Part shown: one piece after another, positions 1 through 5,013 of the stretch
How the letters are laid out: each line of letters starts with the position of its first letter
Numbering within the stretch: the stretch's first letter is position 1
Assembly: GCA_002732645.1 (NCBI GenBank)
Contig: NVRL01000073.1
Coordinates: 1,005-6,017, forward strand
Source of the DNA: Sulfurimonas sp.
Lineage (GTDB): Bacteria > Campylobacterota > Campylobacteria > Campylobacterales > Sulfurimonadaceae
Length of the DNA: 5,013 nt
Direction of reading: 5' to 3'
The notes under the pieces: model-generated
Seen by the model: the letters and a program-made list of their open reading frames with translations, nothing else
Databases searched by the model: none
What the model was told of the DNA's origin: nothing
Program-made: the position numbers and the translations under genes

Positions 1-2299
1 TTTTAATCTGCTCAGCGATGAAGGACTTGATAGTTTCTACGATAAAACATCCAATACAAAACTTACACCTCCAACAAGAAAATATGAAGATTCATCAAAT
101 TTTGATACTGAATCTTTTAAAGATGCTTTTATCAAAGTAAATAGTGATGGCTTTAGTGACGTATCACTGATTATTGAAGGTATTCATTGTTCTGCTTGTG
201 TATGGCTAAATGAGAAAGCTCTTCATAGAATGGATGGGGTAATAGAAGCAAATATAAACTTTACAAACAATAAGGCAACAATTATTTGGGCTGACGATGT
301 TGTAAAGCTCTCAGCTATAATAGATATGGTTCGTTCTATAGGTTACAATGCATTTGCATATGATGCTTCTATACAAGAGGTCCACGCTAACAAAGAGAGA
401 AAGTCTTACTACCTAAAAATGGCAGTAGCAATTTTCGCATCAATGAATATTATGTGGATAGCAGTAGCTCAATATGCTGGCTATTTTAGTGGTATAACAC
501 AAGATATAAAAACTATTCTAAATATTGCAGAGGGAATCCTCGCTACACCTGTTCTGTTCTATAGCGGCTGGGTCTTTTTTAGAGGTGCTTATTACGGTCT
601 TAAAACAAAAGTTGTAAATATGGACCTTCTTGTTGCTACTGGCGCACTACTAACATATATATACTCTATCTATATTACAGTTACAGAACATGGAGAAGCC
701 TACTTTGATTCGGTTAGTATGATTATTACTTTTGTACTAATTGGTAAGTTTTTAGAGGTACTGAGTAAAAAGAATGCTGCTGATACTTTAGATATAATTG
801 GTAAACACATTCCTAGTGAAGTTAAGCTAGTTATTGATGGTGCTATTGTCGCTTGTAAACTAGACAATGTAAAAGTAGGAGATAGAGTAGTTATAGCATC
901 TGGAGAAAAGATTCTTCTCGATGGTGAAATAGTTAAGGGAGAAGGTTCATTTGATGAATCAAACTTAACTGGAGAGAGCAATCCTATATACAAACAAGAG
1001 GGTGATAGTATAATCAGTGGTACAACAAGTATAGACGCTGATGTACACTTTATTGCTTCTAAAGATTTTAAACACTCAACTCTATCGAACCTTGTAACAC
1101 TTTTAGAATCTGCTATAAATAAAAAACCTAAAATACAGCAAATAGCAAATAGACTCTCTGAACATTTTTCATCAGCTATTTTAGCTCTTTCATTTTCAAC
1201 ATTTTTTGTTTGGTGGATTTTTGGTAGTAGTTTTGAGATCTCTTTTATGATTGGTATTTCAGTTATTGTTATAGCTTGTCCTTGTGCATTAGCACTAGCA
1301 ACTCCGGTAGCAACATTAGTTGGACTTAGTTTGGGAGCTACAAAAGGAATACTTTTTAAAGAAGCAGCTCAACTTGAAACTATGGCTAAGGTTGATACAC
1401 TGGTTTTAGATAAAACAGGAACTATAACTGTAGGAAAACCGGAAGTAGTGAAGGTACATATTTACAGTGAGTTTGATAAAGTTCTACTTCACTCACTTAC
1501 AAAATCATCTAAGCATCCAGTGGCATCTGGAATAAGTAAATATTTAAAAGAAGAAAATAAGAATATTCAAGAGATAATATTTGATGAGTTTATTCAAATA
1601 CCAGCATCTGGAATAAAAGCTAAATACAATGATATAGACGTTCTAGGTGGAAATATAAAGCTTTTAGAACAAAACGATATATCGGTTGAATTTTCTACAG
1701 ATAATACAGTGTTTTATTATGTAGTAAATAATAAGCTAGTTGCTATCTATGAACTTAGCGATAAGATAAAAGATGGAGCTTTAAAGCTTGTAAAAGAGTT
1801 GAAAAGTAGAAATATTAGAACTATTATGCTTACAGGTGATAATGAATATATCGCTAAAAAAGTTGCAAAACAAGTTGGTATTGAAACTTTTCTTTATGAA
1901 CAAACACCGGAGAGTAAATCTGAATACATAGATAGCCTTCATAAGCAAAAAAGAACTGTTGTAATGGTAGGAGATGGAGTAAACGATATCTTGGCTCTAT
2001 CGTCTGCTGACATAGGAATAGTTATGGGTAGTGGTAGTGATATAGCTGTAGAGATAGGAGATGTTGTTTTACTAAATGACTCGCTTAAGTCACTTCAAGA
2101 TGCATTTAAAATAAGTCGTACTACTTATGGACTGATAAAACAAAATCTATTTATATCTCTTGCTTATAATGCTATTACTATTCCATTGGCAATGGCAGGT
2201 TATGTTATCCCTCTTGTAGCAGCAATATCAATGTCAGTTAGTTCACTCTTAGTTGTAGCAAACTCAATGAGAATAAAATATAAGTGGAAGCAAAATTAA
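1..2299 (+). CDS. ccoI: Copper-transporting P1B-type ATPase, CcoI/FixI type (5' end outside window)
   Basis: This is an inner-membrane ATPase of the heavy-metal P1B family; CcoI members export copper needed to assemble cbb3-type cytochrome oxidase. The frame is open from base 2, giving 765 visible residues (numbered here from base 2). The ATG at 230 cannot be the true start because the metal-binding motif GIHCSACVW (Cys63 and Cys66, bases 188-199) lies before it. In order: HMA-like domain, hydrophobic segments TM1-4 (about bases 415-780), actuator motif TGES (968-979), TM5-6 with the CPC metal site (1277-1285), phosphorylation motif DKTGT (Asp470, 1409-1423), SKHP (His at 1514), TGDN (1832-1843), GDGVND (1970-1987), then TM7-8 with Tyr-Asn (2165-2170) and MSVSS (2231-2245). 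The last two sites and CPC fit Cu(I) specificity. The leading LLSDEGLDSFYDK resembles the end of the N-terminal Cys-rich domain of CcoI proteins, so roughly 40 residues are probably missing (inference). The adjacent ccoS favours CcoI over a CopA detoxification pump. Confidence 0.93.
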   Translation, partial: FNLLSDEGLDSFYDKTSNTKLTPPTRKYEDSSNFDTESFKDAFIKVNSDGFSDVSLIIEGIHCSACVWLNEKALHRMDGVIEANINFTNNKATIIWADDVVKLSAIIDMVRSIGYNAFAYDASIQEVHANKERKSYYLKMAVAIFASMNIMWIAVAQYAGYFSGITQDIKTILNIAEGILATPVLFYSGWVFFRGAYYGLKTKVVNMDLLVATGALLTYIYSIYITVTEHGEAYFDSVSMIITFVLIGKFLEVLSKKNAADTLDIIGKHIPSEVKLVIDGAIVACKLDNVKVGDRVVIASGEKILLDGEIVKGEGSFDESNLTGESNPIYKQEGDSIISGTTSIDADVHFIASKDFKHSTLSNLVTLLESAINKKPKIQQIANRLSEHFSSAILALSFSTFFVWWIFGSSFEISFMIGISVIVIACPCALALATPVATLVGLSLGATKGILFKEAAQLETMAKVDTLVLDKTGTITVGKPEVVKVHIYSEFDKVLLHSLTKSSKHPVASGISKYLKEENKNIQEIIFDEFIQIPASGIKAKYNDIDVLGGNIKLLEQNDISVEFSTDNTVFYYVVNNKLVAIYELSDKIKDGALKLVKELKSRNIRTIMLTGDNEYIAKKVAKQVGIETFLYEQTPESKSEYIDSLHKQKRTVVMVGDGVNDILALSSADIGIVMGSGSDIAVEIGDVVLLNDSLKSLQDAFKISRTTYGLIKQNLFISLAYNAITIPLAMAGYVIPLVAAISMSVSSLLVVANSMRIKYKWKQN

Positions 2300-2304
2300 A
2301 ATAT

Positions 2305-2308
2305 GGAG
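2305..2308 (+). promoter_or_regulatory. Ribosome binding site of ccoS
   Basis: GGAG lies six bases before the ccoS ATG, inside the 15-base gap after the ATPase stop codon. It supports the start at 2315 and co-transcription with ccoI. Confidence 0.75.
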
Positions 2309-2314
2309 TGTTAA

Positions 2315-2530
2315 ATGGATAACTGGATAATAGCAATGATGCTAGGAGCTTCTATATTTTTAGGAGCTATTGCACTTTTCGCTTTTCTTTGGGCTATAAA
2401 AAATGGTCAGTTTGATGATGAAGAAAAGTTTTTGAATGCTGCAAAATTTGATGGTGAAGAAGAACTCAATGATGCACTTAAACAAGAACAAAAAAAAGAG
2501 GCTTTGAAGAAAAGTTATAGACCGGAATAA
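2315..2530 (+). CDS. ccoS: cbb3-type cytochrome oxidase assembly protein CcoS
   Basis: This 71-residue protein has the expected length and shape of CcoS, a small membrane protein required for cofactor insertion into cbb3-type cytochrome c oxidase. One membrane segment spans about residues 5-27. It runs directly into the family signature FLWAIKNGQFDD (about residues 24-35), followed by a charged cytoplasmic tail rich in Glu and Lys that probably forms a helix (residues 36-71). The gene starts 15 bases after the ccoI stop and has a clear GGAG site, so the two are almost certainly one operon, as is common for ccoI and ccoS. The oxidase structural genes are not in this window. A hairpin that could end the transcript lies about 30 bases downstream. 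No truncation or frameshift is seen. Confidence 0.93.
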   Translation: MDNWIIAMMLGASIFLGAIALFAFLWAIKNGQFDDEEKFLNAAKFDGEEELNDALKQEQKKEALKKSYRPE

Positions 2531-2560
2531 AAAGAGAATTTAAAAGATTGTAAAGTAGAG

Positions 2561-2585
2561 TAAACTGCCCCGAGGGGGCAATTTA
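2561..2585. terminator. Hairpin between convergent genes, likely bidirectional terminator
   Basis: A perfect six-base stem TGCCCC/GGGGCA (2566-2571 and 2575-2580) closes a GAG loop. After one mismatch (2565/2581) it extends by TAAA/TTTA (2561-2564 and 2582-2585). It sits in the 61-base gap between ccoS and the convergent cytochrome gene and is by far the most GC-rich spot nearby. Only short T tracts follow on either strand, so termination efficiency is uncertain. Confidence 0.7.
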
Positions 2586-2591
2586 GATAAA

Positions 2592-2879
2592 TTATTTACC
2601 TATAGTTTGTGCGAAAGCGTCTAAATCAGCGTCAGAATATTTTCCAACTTGACCTTTCATAAGACCTTTCATTGGACCACCATAAGTACCAGCTTTATAG
2701 CCTTTAAGTGAAGCTGCGATTTCAGCATGAGTCATTTGAGATACATCTTTAGATTTACCTAGAGCTTTTTTAGACCAGTCTGCACCATGACAAGAAGTAC
2801 ATGCCTTACCATTTACTGCTGCCATTGAAGCTGTTGCTAGTGCTAAAGTAGCGATTGAAGCGATTACGATTTTTTTCAT
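2592..2879 (-). CDS. Small periplasmic monohaem cytochrome c (class I, c553-like)
   Basis: The 95-residue product begins with a Sec signal peptide: MKK, a hydrophobic stretch, and a probable cleavage after Ala20 (ASMA/AVNG). The mature protein of about 75 residues has one haem c attachment motif, CTSCH (Cys27, Cys30, His31). Two Met residues in GGPMKGLMKGQV (Met70 and Met74) could be the sixth iron ligand; Met74 is favoured because its spacing to the following YSDADLDAF segment matches the usual class I pattern MxxxxxxLSDxDI. Such proteins are soluble electron carriers in the periplasm. It lies next to ccoIS but points the opposite way, so a role as electron donor to a cbb3 oxidase is plausible but not shown. 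The start is supported by AAGGA six bases upstream (2886-2890, complement). The gene looks less AT-rich than its neighbours and rich in Ala, Lys and Gly codons, as expected for an abundant small protein. Confidence 0.9.
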   Translation of the reverse strand: MKKIVIASIATLALATASMAAVNGKACTSCHGADWSKKALGKSKDVSQMTHAEIAASLKGYKAGTYGGPMKGLMKGQVGKYSDADLDAFAQTIGK

Positions 2880-2885
2880 TTGATT

Positions 2886-2890
2886 TCCTT
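2886..2890 (-). promoter_or_regulatory. Ribosome binding site of the cytochrome c gene
   Basis: On the minus strand AAGGA lies six bases before the ATG at 2879. It fixes the start that also gives a complete signal peptide. Confidence 0.75.
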
Positions 2891-2909
2891 AAGATTAATT
2901 TTCAGCCCA

Positions 2910-2915
2910 ATTATA
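2910..2915 (-). promoter_or_regulatory. Probable -10 box of the cytochrome c promoter
   Basis: The minus strand reads TATAAT, a perfect sigma-70 -10 hexamer, about 30 bases before the ATG, giving an expected leader of roughly 24 bases that includes the AAGGA site. No good -35 box is seen at the usual distance. That is common in Campylobacterota, whose promoters rely mainly on the -10 box, but the region is AT-rich and chance is possible. Confidence 0.55.
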
Positions 2916-2947
2916 GTGATTTGACTCTTAAATACATGTTAATGAAT

Positions 2948-2953
2948 TATAGT
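2948..2953 (+). promoter_or_regulatory. Candidate -10 box for the hldD-hldE transcript
   Basis: TATAGT lies 38 bases before the hldD ATG, giving a plausible leader of about 30 bases. A TTGACT at 2921-2926 resembles a -35 box, but the spacer of 21 bases is too long for a standard pair. TATTAT at 2955-2960 is an equally possible alternative in this AT-rich stretch. Confidence 0.3.
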
Positions 2954-2991
2954 GTATTATTTTATTTAAATTTTATAACATGGATGAGTAA

Positions 2992-3999
2992 ATGAGATAC
3001 ATAGAAGATGACTTAAAAGAAAAAACAATTTTAATTACAGGCGGAGCTGGTTTTATAGGCTCAAATTTAGCTTTTTACTTTCAAAACAACCATCCAGAAG
3101 CAAAAGTAGTAATTCTAGACTGTTTTAGAAGCGGTGAAAAACTTTCAAACGGTAATCTTAAAAGCTTTGGACATTTTAAGAACCTTATAGGTTTTGGTGG
3201 TGAAGTTATAAGTGGAGATATTAATGATAAAGAACTACTTCTTGATTTAGAAATAAACTACAAATTTGATTATATTTTTCATGAAGCTGCTATTTCTGAT
3301 ACAACTGCGTTAGAGCAAGACTTAATGATAAAGACAAATGTAAATGCCTATAAAGATCTATTAGAGTTAGCAATAAGACATGATGCTAATATGATATACG
3401 CATCTTCGGCAGCAACCTATGGAAATGCTGAATCTCCTCAAAGAGTAGGAAGAGAAGCTCCACAAAATGTTTACGGTTTTTCAAAACTAAGCATGGATAA
3501 TTTAAGCCGTGAGTATATGAAAGAGTGCGATATCTCTATCGTAGGACTTAGATATTTTAATGTTTATGGAGCTGGTGAATACTTTAAAAATACAACTGCA
3601 TCTATGGTCTTACAATTTGGACATCAGATATTAGCTGGTAAAAATCCTAAACTTTTTGAAGATAGTGATAAGATTCTTCGAGATTTTATATATATAGAAG
3701 ATATCGTTCAAGCTAATATCAAAGCTATGAAACCAAAGAAAAGTGGTATTTACAATGTTGGGACAGGCAAAGCTAGAAGTTTTCAGGATATTGTAGACAT
3801 ACTTCAACGTGAACTTGGAACAACTCTTACTTGCGAGTATATTCCAAATCCTTTTATTGGCAGTTATCAGTTTCATACAGAAGCAGATATAGCTACAACT
3901 AGAGAAGCTTTAGGATATGAACCTAGATTTGAGATGGAGGAAGCTATCAAGTCTTATGTTAGTGAGATAACTAGATTGTATAAAGAAGAAGTGAAATAA
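2992..3999 (+). CDS. hldD: ADP-L-glycero-D-manno-heptose 6-epimerase
   Basis: HldD (also called RfaD) converts ADP-D-glycero-D-manno-heptose to the L,D form used for the LPS inner core; it is a cytosolic NADP-dependent enzyme of the extended short-chain dehydrogenase family. The 335 residues start with a Rossmann fold whose nucleotide motif is GGAGFIG (Gly17, Gly20, Gly23). The catalytic region shows ASSAATYG (Ser139 probable) and the Tyr161-x-x-x-Lys165 pair. Lys199 in YFKNTTAS corresponds by context to the second catalytic base (Lys178 in the E. coli enzyme). RDFIYIEDIV and the C-terminal YIPNPFIGSYQFHTEADI are typical of HldD and argue against GalE-type epimerases. The ATG at 2992 is the earliest possible start, since an in-frame TAA lies immediately before it; a weak GGA/GAG ribosome site sits at 2982-2988. 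It overlaps hldE by one base, so the two are translationally linked. Confidence 0.93.
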   Translation: MRYIEDDLKEKTILITGGAGFIGSNLAFYFQNNHPEAKVVILDCFRSGEKLSNGNLKSFGHFKNLIGFGGEVISGDINDKELLLDLEINYKFDYIFHEAAISDTTALEQDLMIKTNVNAYKDLLELAIRHDANMIYASSAATYGNAESPQRVGREAPQNVYGFSKLSMDNLSREYMKECDISIVGLRYFNVYGAGEYFKNTTASMVLQFGHQILAGKNPKLFEDSDKILRDFIYIEDIVQANIKAMKPKKSGIYNVGTGKARSFQDIVDILQRELGTTLTCEYIPNPFIGSYQFHTEADIATTREALGYEPRFEMEEAIKSYVSEITRLYKEEVK

Positions 4000-5013
4000 T
4001 GAATAAACTCAAAAACTTTACTCCTAAAATACTTGTTGTCGGTGACTTGATGATAGACCATTACTTATGGGGTAGCTGTGAGAGAATCTCTCCTGAAGCA
4101 CCGGTTCAGGTAGTAGATATTTCTAAAGAGACTACAGTTCTCGGTGGAGCAGGTAACGTTATTAATAACCTTAATGCTCTAGGAGCTGAGGTTAGTGTTA
4201 GTAGTGTTATAGGTGATGATGATAATGGTTCAGAACTTAAAGAGATGCTACGTAGTATAAATGTAGATAGTTCAAACCTAATAGTTCAAAGAGCAAGAAA
4301 AACGTCTAAAAAGAGTCGTATTATAGCTGTAAGTCAGCAGATACTTAGATATGACAAAGAGAGTAAAAATGAGATTGAAAATGAATCTGTAGCTAAAATT
4401 ATAGACTCTATTTCTGGGAATATATCTTCTTATGATGCAGTAATACTTTCTGACTATGGAAAGGGTGTTTTAACTCTTGAACTTTGTCAGGGCATTATCT
4501 CTCTTGCTAATGAAAACGGTGTGAAAGTTCTTGTTGATCCAAAGGGAAGTGACTTCTCAAAATACAAGGGAGCATATCTTTTAACACCAAATAAAAAAGA
4601 AGCAGTATTAGCCACCAATATTGATATTAAAGATGAGGAGTCTTTAAAAGAAGCCCTTCTTAAACTTAAGAATGAAGTTGATTTAGATATATCTCTTATT
4701 ACCCTTTCTGAAGATGGTATTGCAACTTACGATAGTGAAGTAAAAAGATTCCCTACAGTGGCTAAAGAAGTTTTTGATGTAACTGGTGCTGGTGATACAG
4801 TTATCGCTTCTATAGCATTTGCTCTAAGTGCTGGAAAAAGCATAGAAGACACGGCATCTTTTGCAAACTTAGCTGCGGGGGTTGTGGTAGGAAAGATAGG
4901 TTCTGCTACAGTTACATTAGATGAGATTGAAGAGTATGAAGCGACTCTGCATAAGAGTACATCAGATGCACATATTAAAAGCTTTAAAGATATAGAACAG
5001 ATTGTAGAGCGTT
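3999..5013 (+). CDS. hldE: D-glycero-beta-D-manno-heptose-7-phosphate kinase, probably bifunctional HldE (3' end outside window)
   Basis: The ATG overlaps the hldD stop codon (TAATG), and the frame is open to the window edge, giving 338 residues with no stop. The visible part is a PfkB/ribokinase-fold kinase that phosphorylates D-glycero-D-manno-heptose 7-phosphate at C1. Evidence includes the N-terminal ILVVGDLMIDHYLWG, the substrate-side RISPEAPVQVV, GGAGNV (Gly49-Val54), the mid-domain LSDYGKGVL and LVDPKG, TPNKKEA, and the PfkB signature DVTGAGDTV (from Asp260, with Asp266 the probable catalytic base). The sequence ends in a linker, SFKDIEQIVER, which in HldE proteins (also called RfaE) leads into the cytidylyltransferase-like domain that makes ADP-heptose. 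That second domain is therefore expected just beyond the edge, but is not visible; a single-domain kinase (HldA type) cannot be excluded. No strong ribosome site is seen, so translation is likely coupled to hldD. Confidence 0.92.
   Translation, partial: MNKLKNFTPKILVVGDLMIDHYLWGSCERISPEAPVQVVDISKETTVLGGAGNVINNLNALGAEVSVSSVIGDDDNGSELKEMLRSINVDSSNLIVQRARKTSKKSRIIAVSQQILRYDKESKNEIENESVAKIIDSISGNISSYDAVILSDYGKGVLTLELCQGIISLANENGVKVLVDPKGSDFSKYKGAYLLTPNKKEAVLATNIDIKDEESLKEALLKLKNEVDLDISLITLSEDGIATYDSEVKRFPTVAKEVFDVTGAGDTVIASIAFALSAGKSIEDTASFANLAAGVVVGKIGSATVTLDEIEEYEATLHKSTSDAHIKSFKDIEQIVER

Larger units (their letters stand above)
2909..2954. repeat. Direct repeat AATTATAGTG in the divergent intergenic region
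   Basis: The identical 10-mer occurs at 2909-2918 and 2945-2954, with start points 36 bases apart. On the minus strand each copy reads CACTATAATT and contains TATAAT; on the plus strand each contains TATAGT. The copies may be alternative or divergent -10 elements for the cytochrome gene and hldD, or a regulator's binding sites. Function is inferred only from position. Confidence 0.45.

Noticed and set aside
700..993. Minus-strand open frame of 97 codons inside the ATPase gene
   Set aside because: It lies opposite the well-supported actuator domain of the ATPase, is rich in Ser, Thr and Pro as antisense frames often are, and shows no motif I recognise.
2299..2314. Possible regulatory element between ccoI and ccoS
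   Set aside because: The gap is only 15 bases and is fully explained by a ribosome binding site.
2928..2942. TTAA-N7-TTAA as an FNR/CRP-type operator
   Set aside because: The half-sites do not match a TTGAT/ATCAA or TGTGA pattern, and TTAA pairs are expected by chance in such AT-rich sequence.
2974..2979. TATAAC as a -10 box for hldD
   Set aside because: It would place the transcription start only about 6 bases before the ATG, leaving out the ribosome site; it is more likely part of the AT-rich leader.
3631..3876. Minus-strand open frame of 81 codons inside hldD
   Set aside because: It is antisense to conserved HldD sequence (RDFIYIEDIV and the YNVGTGKA segment), with no recognisable domain of its own.

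Overview
The window looks like ordinary chromosome from a low-GC member of the Campylobacterota, most likely Sulfurimonas or a close relative. The evidence is AT-rich codon use, a CcoI-type copper ATPase paired with CcoS, a small periplasmic monohaem cytochrome c, and lipopolysaccharide heptose genes of the HldD/HldE type. The genus is inferred from protein style and was not tested by a search.

Layout: bases 1-2299 hold most of a copper-transporting P1B-type ATPase (CcoI/FixI type) that enters from the left edge. Its reading frame is open from base 2, so the ATG at 230 is internal and not the start. A 15-base gap with a good ribosome binding site leads to ccoS (2315-2530). Together they supply copper to, and help mature, cbb3-type cytochrome c oxidase. 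A GC-rich hairpin at 2561-2585 separates this pair from a convergent minus-strand gene for a secreted monohaem cytochrome c (2592-2879). That protein could carry electrons to the oxidase, but this is inference from context.

The 112-base region 2880-2991 is divergent. It carries a likely minus-strand promoter for the cytochrome, a 10-base direct repeat (AATTATAGTG, 36 bases apart), and the leader of the plus-strand heptose genes. hldD (2992-3999) is followed by hldE, whose ATG overlaps the hldD stop by one base; hldE runs off the right edge after its kinase domain. These two enzymes act in ADP-L-glycero-D-manno-heptose synthesis for the LPS inner core: HldE makes ADP-D,D-heptose and HldD epimerises it.

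I found no mobile element, CRISPR array, tRNA, rRNA or unknown system here. All genes fall in well-known families. The points worth a second look are small: the two edge-truncated genes, the paired promoter-like repeat, the cytochrome's possible role and haem ligand, and a three-codon reading frame abutting hldD.
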